64,000 nt of DNA, from positions 1-64,000 of IMG/VR virus record IMGVR_UViG_3300042385_001265. One strand, written 5' to 3'. This DNA is from a virus. This document shows positions 54,107 to 63,431 of this stretch, one piece after another. The position numbers were made by a program, and so were the translations under genes. How positions within the stretch are numbered: the first letter of the stretch is position 1; every line of letters begins with the position of its first letter. The notes beneath the pieces were generated by a model. It was not told the origin of the DNA. It searched no databases and saw nothing but the letters and a program-made list of their open reading frames with translations.

Positions 54107-55498
54107 ATGTCTTGGGCAACTTTTAAATCAAACATATTAAATAAAGCAAATTCACCTGAGAATATAGAGGATATTGACTTTGTAGCGAACCTATGGGCAA
54201 CTGAGTATGATAAAGCCATAAAAGCAGGTAAGGATTTACTTCATATGGTTTCTCTTCAAAATGGAAATACATCTGTAATGGAAAATTTATTTAAAATTTC
54301 ATTATATCAAGGACAAGCATCTAACTCACCTGCTTTTAGTTTAGTTAGTGAATTTGGAAAAGGTGTACAAGCTTATTGGGCCGGTGGGATTATGAACAAT
54401 TATCCAATACCAATGATACCTGCACCCGGTTCGGTTCAAAACGTTGCGGTTATATCTAATTTGGTTGTAAACCCTGGAGTTTGGACTCCACAACCACCAA
54501 TACCACCAAATGATAATACTGGATTAATTGTTGACCAATTCATTTTGGCAGCAACGATTCATTTAACAACGGTATCTGGAGTTGTACAAACTACATCATT
54601 ATACCCAGCCGTACCATCACCATTACCAGCTCCGGGTATTTTACCTTGGACTGGATATATGGTACCACCATCTTCACCATCGGTATCAGTACCCGCTATA
54701 GCTGCAGCAGCTGCCGTAGCATTAGCAAAGGTTGAAAATGCAGCTGATACAACATTATCACCTGAGCAAATTGAATCATTTCAAGCTGAAAAAGCTGAAG
54801 CTGAAATAGAAGCTAATGATGAAACACTTTCATTAGAAGAAAGGGAACCAGCTGCAGAATATGCTACATTAAAAGAAGAAGAATTAGAAGCAGGTGAACA
54901 AAACGCAGCTGATGTTGATTTAACTGAAGAGGAAGTTGATGCATTGGCTGAAATAACTGATGCTAAATGTCCTGCTGGGGCTAAGGTAGTTAATGCGGCC
55001 AAAAAGGATATTGGTATATTAGAAACTGGTACTCCACCTGGTAAAAACTATGGTGGTTTTACTGGAGGTAGGCAATTACCAAAAGCAGGTAGAATTGATG
55101 CTATGATTGGATTTGCTGGATTAAATAATCAAGCGAAAGTTAAATCATCTGGTTCTGGTTATTATTGGTGTGCGGGTGCTGTAACTACTTGGTGGAAAGA
55201 AGCCGGTTTACCAACTCCACCCGGAGCAGCAGCTTGTGCAAGTTGGAAATCTTGGGCAAAATCAAAAGGATATTGGTCATCTAAACCAGTATTAGGAGCA
55301 GCTGTAATATATTCAGATAAGACAGGACATGCACATCATATTGGAATTGTATCAGCGGTTTTACCAAATGGTTCAATAACAACAATAGAAGGAAACACTG
55401 GTGGTGGTGGATTTAATAGAAATGGATGTGGTGTATTTTCAAAAGCACCAAAAAAATATGATGGGTTTGTTATACCACCTCCTTGTGTAAAAAAATAG
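54107..55498 (+). CDS. virion protein with CHAP peptidase domain
   Basis: 463 aa. Residues 1-95 are helical, 100-200 Pro-rich, and 205-290 an Ala/Glu-rich helical linker. The C terminus (about 300-460) is a CHAP amidase/peptidase: YYWCAGAVTTWW with the catalytic Cys near 353, PVLGAAVIYSDKTGHAHHIGIV with the His near 410, and TIEGNTG. It is directly after the hub gene, so it probably digests peptidoglycan during entry, like the T4 gp5 lysozyme. Confidence 0.85.
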   Translation: MSWATFKSNILNKANSPENIEDIDFVANLWATEYDKAIKAGKDLLHMVSLQNGNTSVMENLFKISLYQGQASNSPAFSLVSEFGKGVQAYWAGGIMNNYPIPMIPAPGSVQNVAVISNLVVNPGVWTPQPPIPPNDNTGLIVDQFILAATIHLTTVSGVVQTTSLYPAVPSPLPAPGILPWTGYMVPPSSPSVSVPAIAAAAAVALAKVENAADTTLSPEQIESFQAEKAEAEIEANDETLSLEEREPAAEYATLKEEELEAGEQNAADVDLTEEEVDALAEITDAKCPAGAKVVNAAKKDIGILETGTPPGKNYGGFTGGRQLPKAGRIDAMIGFAGLNNQAKVKSSGSGYYWCAGAVTTWWKEAGLPTPPGAAACASWKSWAKSKGYWSSKPVLGAAVIYSDKTGHAHHIGIVSAVLPNGSITTIEGNTGGGGFNRNGCGVFSKAPKKYDGFVIPPPCVKK

Positions 55499-55542
55499 AA
55501 CATAACGTACCTATCACTTCAATAACCAAAAAATTATAATAA

Positions 55543-55552
55543 GATATTTATA
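55543..55552 (+). promoter_or_regulatory. late promoter box (GATATTTATA)
   Basis: A perfect copy, 26 bases before ATG 55579. Confidence 0.65.
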
Positions 55553-55578
55553 GTGAAGGGAATAAAAACTAAACAAGT

Positions 55579-56127
55579 ATGGATACTGATAAATTAGTAA
55601 AAGCAATACAAATTATTGTTAAAGATGAAATAAAAGCCGTATTACCAACCTTAGTTAAAGAAGGTGTAAAGGCTGAAATGAAAAAGTTATTAAGAGAGAA
55701 TTCTCAATTAAGAGGAGCTCTAACTAAAAAACCTGCTCAACCAACATTTATGGATAATGAGGTTAGTGAGGGTATTCAACATACTCCACAACCAACTAGA
55801 ATGTTAAGTAAAAATCCTTTATTGAATGAAGTGTTAAACCAAACACAGCCATTTAATGGAACACAACATACGGAATCACCATACGCTGGGGCTCCAATGG
55901 GAGATGAATATAAAACATTAAATTTTAATACATCAGATGTTCATACAATGGGTGCACAAAATATAGCAGAAAAAATGGGATATGGTGATATGAGCTCAGG
56001 TCCATCTAAAGCTGGATTGGGTATAACAACTGGATTAGCTGGATTGGATAGAATTCTTAATAGAGATAACTCAGCATTAGTTAAAGCATTTGATAAATCA
56101 AAAGGTGGTTGGAGACCTGGAATGTAA
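55579..56127 (+). CDS. late protein, probably structural
   Basis: 182 aa. The first 50 residues are an amphipathic helix pair, the rest is rich in N, G, T and P and looks disordered (TPQPTRMLSKNPLLNEVLNQ). It ends KGGWRPGM. It directly precedes the gp25-like gene, so a baseplate or tail-associated role is likely. Confidence 0.55.
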   Translation: MDTDKLVKAIQIIVKDEIKAVLPTLVKEGVKAEMKKLLRENSQLRGALTKKPAQPTFMDNEVSEGIQHTPQPTRMLSKNPLLNEVLNQTQPFNGTQHTESPYAGAPMGDEYKTLNFNTSDVHTMGAQNIAEKMGYGDMSSGPSKAGLGITTGLAGLDRILNRDNSALVKAFDKSKGGWRPGM

Positions 56128-56136
56128 TTATAAGAT

Positions 56137-56565
56137 ATGGCAATTGAATTAGGTTCAAAGATAGTAAAAGATACCCAAACGTACAATGATTATGCGATAG
56201 GTATATCTTTGCCTCTTCAAATTGGAGGAAATGGATTCACTCAAACATATAATACAACCGACCAAATAAAGTCAAACATAAAAAATTTATTATTAACACA
56301 AAGAGGTGAAAGAATTTTACAACCTGAATTTGGTAGTGGATTACATGAAATACTATTTGATTTTAATAATGATGATATTGAGGGCAAAATTGAGGATGCT
56401 ATAAATGAGGCATTTGAACAATGGCTACCTTATGTTACAATAGCTGATATAGTAGTTGAACAAACAGATGCATTAAAAGATAGGAATCAAATAAATATTT
56501 CACTAAAGTTTCAAGTTAATGGTAGTGTAGATTTAAATGAAGTAACATTTAATGTACAAGGATAA
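56137..56565 (+). CDS. baseplate wedge protein (gp25-like)
   Basis: 142 aa. NIKNLLLTQRGERILQPEFGSGLHEILFDF (about 49-78) is the typical gp25/W signature, followed by EGKIEDAINEAFEQWLPYV. In T4, gp25 forms the wedge core and starts sheath assembly. It is 6 bases upstream of the gp6-like gene, the usual order. Confidence 0.92.
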   Translation: MAIELGSKIVKDTQTYNDYAIGISLPLQIGGNGFTQTYNTTDQIKSNIKNLLLTQRGERILQPEFGSGLHEILFDFNNDDIEGKIEDAINEAFEQWLPYVTIADIVVEQTDALKDRNQINISLKFQVNGSVDLNEVTFNVQG

Positions 56566-56571
56566 TATAAT

Positions 56572-58605
56572 ATGGCAATAACTAAAACAAATAAGAATTT
56601 TAAGAATAAGGGTAAGGATATAAAATACCTTAATAAAGATTTTACGGACTTTAGAAATAATTTAATAGAGTTTAGTAAAACTTATTTCCCTAAAACATAT
56701 TCTGATTTTAATGAATCATCTCCTGGTATGATGTTCATTGAAATGGCATCGTATATAGGTGATTCACTTTCATATTACATTGATGATACGTTAAAGGAAT
56801 CATTAATGGTTCATGCGGAAGATATTGAAAATGTTATTGCATTATCACAATATTTAGGATACACTCCAAAAGTAACATCACCTGCAATTACAACATTATC
56901 GGTTTACCAATTAGTACCAGCTATTGGTACTGGTGTTAATAATACAATTGATACTAAGTTTTTACTTAGGATTAAAGAGGGTATGCAGGTTGAATCAGCA
57001 AGTGGTATTAAATTCATTACTCAAAATGTTATAGATTTTACCGATTCAACTGATAGAGAACTAACTTTATATGAAAGGGATGCCATTTCTGGTGAACCAT
57101 CATTTTATTTAGTTAAGAAATATGTAAACGCAATTTCAGCTGAAATAAAAACGCAAGATTTTGATTTTGGTTCATATGAAGCATTTCAAAAAATTGATAT
57201 TGCTGATACTAATGTAATTGATATTTATGATGTAAGAGATTTAAACGGAAACAAATATTATGAGGTTCCATATTTAGGACAAGAAATGGTATTTGTGGAT
57301 TACCCAAATACTGAAAATAATGACCCGGACTTATATCAATTTAAAACAACAGTACCTTACATTCTTAAAACAATAAAAACACCAAAACGTTTTGTAAAGA
57401 AAGTAAATTCAGATAGTACAACTACTGTTCAATTTGGTGCTGGTGACCCAACTGCAAATGATGAAACTTTAATTCCAAATTTAAAAAATGTTGGATTAGG
57501 TTTACCAAATTCAATCAATAGATTGGAAGCATCATTTGACCCAACCAATTTCTTACATACTAAAACTTATGGTACTTCACCATCAAATACAACTATAACT
57601 CTTAAGTATTTAGTTGGTGGTGGTGTTTCATCAAATGTTGGTAAAGGTACACTTACTAGAATTACTGGTATTCAATTTGAAGAAGATACACAATTATTTA
57701 CTGATACGGAACGTGCAATTTATAATACAACAAAAGCATCAATTGCCGTTGATAATGAAGTACCTGCAACTGGTGGTAGAGATGGTGAAGCAATTGAAGA
57801 GATTAGACAAAATGCATTAGCAAACTTTGGTTCACAAAATAGAGCAGTAACTGCTAAAGATTATCAAATTAGAGTATTGGCAATGCCATCCAAATTTGGG
57901 GGTATTGCAAAGGCATACGCTACGGCAGATGGTACATTGGATAACAACTCCCCATCAGCAATATTATCATCACCATCGGCTCTAAATGAGTTTACTGATT
58001 TGGTAATGAGTTTTGTTAATAAGCCGGATAATGAAGAACCTGATAGGAGAAGTGTACAAACTGAAATTAGAGATTTCTTAGTTGGTAAAACTTCAAATGA
58101 TAATGAAAAAAATAACCCATTCGCAATCAATCTTTATTTATTAGGATATGATGCAGATGGTAAACTTTCGGAACTGAATAGAGCAGTTAAGGAAAACTTA
58201 AAAACATATTTAACAGAATATAAAATTCTTACCGATGGTGTAAATATATCAAATGGATATATTATAAACATTGGAATTAATTTTGAAATTATTACACTTA
58301 GAAATTACAACAATAGTGAAGTACTATCTAATTGTATTCAAGAATTAAAAGATTATTTTAATATTGATAATTGGACATTTAATAATACTATCAACTTAAG
58401 TGAATTGGAATTAATAGTAGCTAATGTGGATGGGGTAAGTTCAGTACCAAAAATGGAAATTGTAAATAAATGTGGTGGACAATATTCTGCTAATTCATAT
58501 AATATAATGGCGGCAACTAAAGATAAAGTAATTTATCCATCATTGGACCCATCGGTTTTTGAAGTTAAGTTTCCGGACGTGGATATAAAAGGAAGAGCTA
58601 AATAA
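56572..58605 (+). CDS. baseplate wedge protein (gp6 / J-like)
   Basis: 677 aa. The start YLNKDFTDFRNNLIEFSKTYFPKTYSDFNESSPGMMFIEMASYIGDSLSYY is typical for T4 gp6. The central GRDGEAIEEIRQNALANFGSQNRAVTAKDYQIRVLAMP matches the baseplate J domain. gp6 forms the ring that holds the wedges. The stop overlaps the next ATG. Confidence 0.92.
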   Translation: MAITKTNKNFKNKGKDIKYLNKDFTDFRNNLIEFSKTYFPKTYSDFNESSPGMMFIEMASYIGDSLSYYIDDTLKESLMVHAEDIENVIALSQYLGYTPKVTSPAITTLSVYQLVPAIGTGVNNTIDTKFLLRIKEGMQVESASGIKFITQNVIDFTDSTDRELTLYERDAISGEPSFYLVKKYVNAISAEIKTQDFDFGSYEAFQKIDIADTNVIDIYDVRDLNGNKYYEVPYLGQEMVFVDYPNTENNDPDLYQFKTTVPYILKTIKTPKRFVKKVNSDSTTTVQFGAGDPTANDETLIPNLKNVGLGLPNSINRLEASFDPTNFLHTKTYGTSPSNTTITLKYLVGGGVSSNVGKGTLTRITGIQFEEDTQLFTDTERAIYNTTKASIAVDNEVPATGGRDGEAIEEIRQNALANFGSQNRAVTAKDYQIRVLAMPSKFGGIAKAYATADGTLDNNSPSAILSSPSALNEFTDLVMSFVNKPDNEEPDRRSVQTEIRDFLVGKTSNDNEKNNPFAINLYLLGYDADGKLSELNRAVKENLKTYLTEYKILTDGVNISNGYIINIGINFEIITLRNYNNSEVLSNCIQELKDYFNIDNWTFNNTINLSELELIVANVDGVSSVPKMEIVNKCGGQYSANSYNIMAATKDKVIYPSLDPSVFEVKFPDVDIKGRAK

Positions 58606-59669
58606 TGATATACTTTTTAACAGCATCAAAAGATGCATCGGTGTACTTACAACAACCAGACCAAAACACTGGTTTAGATGAAGTATTGGAAGTGAGTAAG
58701 GTATTTTATGGTAACATAAAAGATATATCAAGAGCACTCCTTAAATTCGATATAGAGCCACTCTCAGCTAGTATAGCTAGTGGTGATGTAACAATGAGTT
58801 CTGCTGAGTTAGTTTTGAGAGAAACTGATTCTGAGGAACTACCATTGGAATTTACATTGGAGGCATATCCAATCTCACAAAGTTGGGAAATGGGCAAGGG
58901 TACTCGATTTGATGATATCACAACCGCTGGGGTAACTTGGAACAATAGAGAGGGAGATTCAGTATTACGTTGGTTACAAACCGCAGAATTTTCTGAAGTA
59001 TCTACTGGTTCTTATGCTGGTTTAGGTGGTACATTTTATTCAAATGTATTTGCTACGCAAGATTTTGAATATCGTACAACTGATGTCAATATGGATATCA
59101 ACGATATTATGCAAGATTGGATTAGTGGTTCAATTCCAAATGATGGTCTTATTTTAAAACTACCATTTGCAAATGAATATAATACATCTGATTATGGTAT
59201 TTTAAAATTCTTTAGTAAAGAAACAAAAACAATACATCAACCAAAAATTAGAATTGGTTGGGATGATACAACTTTTGTAACTGGTTCAATGACTGAATTG
59301 GTAGCAGAAGAAATAAAAGTTGGATTAAGAAATTTTAAAAAGGAATATAAAGTAAATACAACTCCTAAAATAAGAGTAGTTGGTAGAGAATTATATCCAA
59401 TTAAAACATTTAGTTCAACCGCTCAATACTCAACATCAAAGTTCTTAAATGAACAAACGTATTACCAAATATCAGATTACCACAGTGGTGATGTAATTGT
59501 ACCATTTGGTGAATTTACTAAAGTAAGTTGTGATACGGATGGAAACTTCTTTAAATTAAATTTATCTAATTGGGAAGTTGACAGAGTATATAAAATAGAA
59601 ATTAAAGTTGTGGTTGATGGAACACCTCAATTTTTTGATGAAGATTATACATTTAGTGTTATAGCATAA
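58605..59669 (+). CDS. virion protein with DNRLRE-like domain
   Basis: 354 aa. Residues 1-210 resemble DNRLRE domains: ASKDASVYLQQPDQNTGLD with EVSKVFYGNIKDISRALLKFD, then AYPISQSWEMGKG and VTWNNREGDS. Such beta-sandwiches bind carbohydrate or protect surfaces. The second half is beta-rich. It stands where T4 has the gp7/gp8 wedge genes, so a wedge or tail-fibre attachment role is inferred. Confidence 0.7.
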   Translation: MIYFLTASKDASVYLQQPDQNTGLDEVLEVSKVFYGNIKDISRALLKFDIEPLSASIASGDVTMSSAELVLRETDSEELPLEFTLEAYPISQSWEMGKGTRFDDITTAGVTWNNREGDSVLRWLQTAEFSEVSTGSYAGLGGTFYSNVFATQDFEYRTTDVNMDINDIMQDWISGSIPNDGLILKLPFANEYNTSDYGILKFFSKETKTIHQPKIRIGWDDTTFVTGSMTELVAEEIKVGLRNFKKEYKVNTTPKIRVVGRELYPIKTFSSTAQYSTSKFLNEQTYYQISDYHSGDVIVPFGEFTKVSCDTDGNFFKLNLSNWEVDRVYKIEIKVVVDGTPQFFDEDYTFSVIA

Positions 59670-59671
59670 TT

Positions 59672-60736
59672 ATGAAAGATTCCGGTTTAAAAAACGAACA
59701 ACAAGTTGGTAGAATAATAGTTAGTGGTTCTCAAGCATTAAATGAGAAGAACGCAGCTGGTGTCCGTTTGTTTCAAGAATCAGATTTGGCAGATGGTATT
59801 ATTTCTGGTAAATTGGTTAAACCTAACTATAATATAGATGAGTTAACTAAAGCAGTTGATACAACTATATTTGAATTAATACCACAAAGACGTGTTCAAC
59901 CATTTGATGGTGTAGCTAGACCTATATATAATGAAGCAACTCAAAGTGTATTTGATTTAACACTTCAGGTAAAGGATTTAACTAGGACAGTATCAGATTT
60001 ACGTTCTAAGGTTAGTGGTCTTGAAATTGTAACACAAAGTTTGAGAGTTGAAGTTGATGGTGAAAAGCTTAAAGCTAGTATTGCTGAAAATCAATCTACA
60101 GTTGCTAACTCACAAATAGCAACAACTACAATTGATTTACAAAACGCAATTGTTAATTCATTAAATGAAGCAATACAAAGGGTATCCTTAGAAGCTAGGG
60201 TTGAGGCATTGCAGGAAGCATTTAAACTTGAAAGAAAACTTAAAGAGCAACAAGAGTTAGCAACTGATGCTGCTAAGAAAGCTAGTTTATTAGATTTTAT
60301 AAATGGATTACCAAACCAATACGCAATATCGGAAAAAATCGGATATAAAGTTATACAAGTACAAATTGCAGATAAGTTTAATGAAGGTTTCCAGATTTGG
60401 TATGATGATAGAAAAAAAGATGCTAGGGGATTTCTTATTGGAAATGGATTTGATTTGTATAATGTGGGTGATATTGATGCGGTATTAACAGTATCAGAAC
60501 AAGGAAATAATGCATTTGATTTTAGTAATGTTGTTGGTGGTAAAATAACAATACCAAAATCAACTGATGGTGGTAGTACACCTGGTAAAGTAGCCATAGT
60601 AGTTTCTAGAAGAGGTGGTAAATATGATAATGAAGGTACATTTGATGGTAAAGTAGTTTTAAAAGATGCTAATTCAAAAGGTACACTTACATTAAACACA
60701 CATTATTGGCAAGCAAGACGTAGAAGGGCTACATAA
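59672..60736 (+). CDS. tail-associated coiled-coil protein
   Basis: 354 aa. The middle (about 80-205) is a long heptad coiled coil (VKDLTRTVSDLRSKVSGLE and following). The C-terminal domain is Gly-rich and beta, ending TLNTHYWQARRRRAT. This trimeric-fibre layout suits a whisker, short fibre or wedge linker. No family was recognised. Confidence 0.6.
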   Translation: MKDSGLKNEQQVGRIIVSGSQALNEKNAAGVRLFQESDLADGIISGKLVKPNYNIDELTKAVDTTIFELIPQRRVQPFDGVARPIYNEATQSVFDLTLQVKDLTRTVSDLRSKVSGLEIVTQSLRVEVDGEKLKASIAENQSTVANSQIATTTIDLQNAIVNSLNEAIQRVSLEARVEALQEAFKLERKLKEQQELATDAAKKASLLDFINGLPNQYAISEKIGYKVIQVQIADKFNEGFQIWYDDRKKDARGFLIGNGFDLYNVGDIDAVLTVSEQGNNAFDFSNVVGGKITIPKSTDGGSTPGKVAIVVSRRGGKYDNEGTFDGKVVLKDANSKGTLTLNTHYWQARRRRAT

Positions 60737-60750
60737 TATAAAATATAAAA

Positions 60751-61953
60751 ATGGCAATACAAACATTTAAACAAATAATTGATAATCAAGCATTTAGAAT
60801 TAGTGCTAAAGACCGAGCAATTTTTGAACAGGGAACTCTTCAATCATTCTTTGGTTTTTCTGATTCGGATATGATTGAATTTATCATCTATGATGTTAAC
60901 GATACACAATTACCACAGGGTGAATTTGGTGAATTAGTTAGGTATGTCCCATTAAACTCACAAAATATTAGTGATTACTTTTTAATTGCAGATAACACAT
61001 TATTTCAAGCATTGCAATTCCCAAAAGAATACTTTATTGATATAGAAAGATTGTTAAAAGAAAGTGGTTATGATAATGGTATATTTAAAACTCAAATAAC
61101 TTTATTAAATAAACGAGTTGGGTTTGAATCACCAAATGAAAAAATGTGGATTAAGCAAATATCACCATCCAGAACTGAAGTTAAACTATTACCATTAATA
61201 AATGATGTATCTAAAAAAACTGATTTACTTCAGAGATTTAATATATTAATTAATGGTGGAGATTTTAAAGATGATGTTATTCCATATGTTCCAACTTTTT
61301 TGGAATCAATAAATCCATCAATAGTTGATGATTTTATTAAAAGAACTTATAGTCAACAATGGTATAATAAATTAGTTGCTGAATTTGGTATAGCTGGATT
61401 GGATACATTAGCTACTAAAATACATACTAAATTTGTTGAAGCAGTTAAATATGAATTTGCTGGTAGAGAGTCATCAATTAAATCGGCAAATTATGGAAAT
61501 AAAAAATCGATAAGTTTACCACTACAATTATCCAGAGAAGATGTGTTTAAAATAGCACAAATAATCTTAATAGAAATTGTACAAGTTTATTTACCAATGA
61601 GAACGATACAAACAAAAACTGAAATCGATGCTGGCTTTGATGAAAGTAAAGATGATGTTGGTGTTGTATTACAAAGAAGAGAATCGGATGTTATGATTGG
61701 AGCTAAACCTGCTGTGGTAATGGTAACCAAACAAAAAACTGAAGTTAGTAATCCAACACGAGATGTTAGTATTCAAGATGCTATACCTGTTGGAATTCCT
61801 ATACCTGTATTTTCAACACCTAACCCAGTTAAATCAACGGTAGTGTCTCCTGACCCAGTAACAATACCAACCCCAAGCCAAATAACACCAACACCAACCG
61901 AAACTAGCGGTGGTGGATATGGAGGTGGTGGTGGAATTAGTAGAGATTCTTAA
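60751..61953 (+). CDS. late structural protein with Gly-rich end
   Basis: 400 aa. The first 290 residues are globular and begin MAIQTFKQIIDNQAFRIS. The last 60 are Pro/Thr-rich and end in a glycine run (SGGGYGGGGGISRDS). Similar glycine runs occur in the next two genes, which suggests interacting flexible parts of the same tail structure. Confidence 0.58.
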   Translation: MAIQTFKQIIDNQAFRISAKDRAIFEQGTLQSFFGFSDSDMIEFIIYDVNDTQLPQGEFGELVRYVPLNSQNISDYFLIADNTLFQALQFPKEYFIDIERLLKESGYDNGIFKTQITLLNKRVGFESPNEKMWIKQISPSRTEVKLLPLINDVSKKTDLLQRFNILINGGDFKDDVIPYVPTFLESINPSIVDDFIKRTYSQQWYNKLVAEFGIAGLDTLATKIHTKFVEAVKYEFAGRESSIKSANYGNKKSISLPLQLSREDVFKIAQIILIEIVQVYLPMRTIQTKTEIDAGFDESKDDVGVVLQRRESDVMIGAKPAVVMVTKQKTEVSNPTRDVSIQDAIPVGIPIPVFSTPNPVKSTVVSPDPVTIPTPSQITPTPTETSGGGYGGGGGISRDS

Positions 61954-61957
61954 ATTT

Positions 61958-61967
61958 GATATTTATA
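61958..61967 (+). promoter_or_regulatory. late promoter box (GATATTTATA)
   Basis: A perfect copy, ending 4 bases before ATG 61972. The sequence GATATTTATAAGATATGATA is shared exactly with the start of the next gene (63418). Confidence 0.62.
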
Positions 61968-61971
61968 AGAT

Positions 61972-63384
61972 ATGATACAAGCATTACAATATGATGATTT
62001 TAATTTAAACTCCTTTGGTAATGGGTTTGGCGAAAACCAATTTGGTAATTTCGGTTCAAACTTATCTTTTGGTGGTGGCGGCGGTGGCGGCGGTGGTGGT
62101 AGTACTTTTATTACACCAACACCAATAGCTGTACCTACGCCAACAATTATAGCAACACCATCTAATAGAACATTTCAAATAACATCAAACATAGCTGGTG
62201 CAAGTATTTATATTAATGGTATAAATTCATCAAAAACAACATCAGAAAATTTAACTTTTAGTAAAGAAGAATTAAAAAATGGTGATAAGGTAATAACAAT
62301 AGAAAAACAAGGATACACCAGTAGTGATAAATATGTAATTTCATTAGAAAATCCAAATGGTGCAACTATTATTAATAGACCATTCCTTAATATATTTAAT
62401 TTACCTGATTTATCATCATTGGGTACATTGGGAATTACATCAACTCAAATGAAAGTAAAGCATTATATAAATGATGTGGAACAATCAACAAATACAACAG
62501 CCGCTGTTTCATCTGTTGTTTCAAATTTAAATTTTAATTTAACCCAACAATCAGTTGAAAATGATACCGCTTTATATAATTTTACTGTAAACGTAAGTGG
62601 TGCTGGTAATTCGGTTAGGGTTGTAAAAAATGGAAGTGTTGAGTTTTTTCCTGATAATGGTTCAACTCCATATTCTGATATTAGTGGAACTACATTTAAA
62701 GTAGAATCCGCAAATACTTCACTATACAGAATAACACAAATACAATCAAATACAAGACCACCAATATCAGCAGCGCCAAATGAAAGTTTAAGTTATAATA
62801 TAACATTAAATAATAACGCATCAATAACAATTACAACTGAGTTGGTTAAAGCACCTAGACCTGCATTAAACCCACAAATAACATTATTAAAAAAGCAATC
62901 AATAATATATAACATAAATTCTAAGTTAGGTGTACCTATTGGATTTTTAAAAAACGCAGATGTTAAAGCTGTTACTGTTATTATTGGACAAGATATATTG
63001 GAGTTTGATGATTTACAGGATGGTGATGTAGCTGGAATAACAATACCACATTCTGTATTTAAAAATATTGGTAAATATGGTGCTAAGATTTTTCCATTTT
63101 CATTAAGTGATTATGAAAATGAAGTAAGACCGGTTGAAGCACCTATAAAAATAACAACAAATCCATATAGTGGAGGTGGAGGACCATCTCGTGAAGTTCT
63201 TACTGAGGTAGTAGTATCAACACCACCAAAGGTAGTATCTAATCCTTATGCTGGTGGAGGAACTCCATCAATAGGAACACCAAAACCAGTTACAGTAACA
63301 CCAAAACCATCATCAGGTGGAGGTGGTTCACCTTATGGTGGAGGTGGAGGACCTAGTAGAAATAGGGAACAAAACTTTAGATAA
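61972..63384 (+). CDS. tail fibre-like protein with polyglycine hinge
   Basis: 470 aa. N-terminal tag MIQALQYDDFNLN with FG repeats, then ten glycines at about 36-45. Residues 62-120 (FQITSNIAGASIYINGI with VITIEKQGYTSSDKYVI) resemble a PEGA-type beta domain. Further beta domains follow, and the end is again Gly/Pro/Ser-rich (PSSGGGGSPYGGGGGPSRN). The tag and hinge are shared with the next gene. Receptor binding or fibre linkage is inferred. Confidence 0.62.
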   Translation: MIQALQYDDFNLNSFGNGFGENQFGNFGSNLSFGGGGGGGGGGSTFITPTPIAVPTPTIIATPSNRTFQITSNIAGASIYINGINSSKTTSENLTFSKEELKNGDKVITIEKQGYTSSDKYVISLENPNGATIINRPFLNIFNLPDLSSLGTLGITSTQMKVKHYINDVEQSTNTTAAVSSVVSNLNFNLTQQSVENDTALYNFTVNVSGAGNSVRVVKNGSVEFFPDNGSTPYSDISGTTFKVESANTSLYRITQIQSNTRPPISAAPNESLSYNITLNNNASITITTELVKAPRPALNPQITLLKKQSIIYNINSKLGVPIGFLKNADVKAVTVIIGQDILEFDDLQDGDVAGITIPHSVFKNIGKYGAKIFPFSLSDYENEVRPVEAPIKITTNPYSGGGGPSREVLTEVVVSTPPKVVSNPYAGGGTPSIGTPKPVTVTPKPSSGGGGSPYGGGGGPSRNREQNFR

Positions 63385-63417
63385 GTGGTAAATAAGACAA
63401 ATAAGAATTATAAATTG

Positions 63418-63427
63418 GATATTTATA
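63418..63427 (+). promoter_or_regulatory. late promoter box (GATATTTATA)
   Basis: A perfect copy, ending 4 bases before ATG 63432. Confidence 0.62.
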
Positions 63428-63431
63428 AGAT

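Noticed and set aside
60091-60699. 202-residue minus-strand frame
   Set aside because: Shadow of the coiled-coil tail gene; its Ser/Leu-rich sequence mirrors the sense codons.
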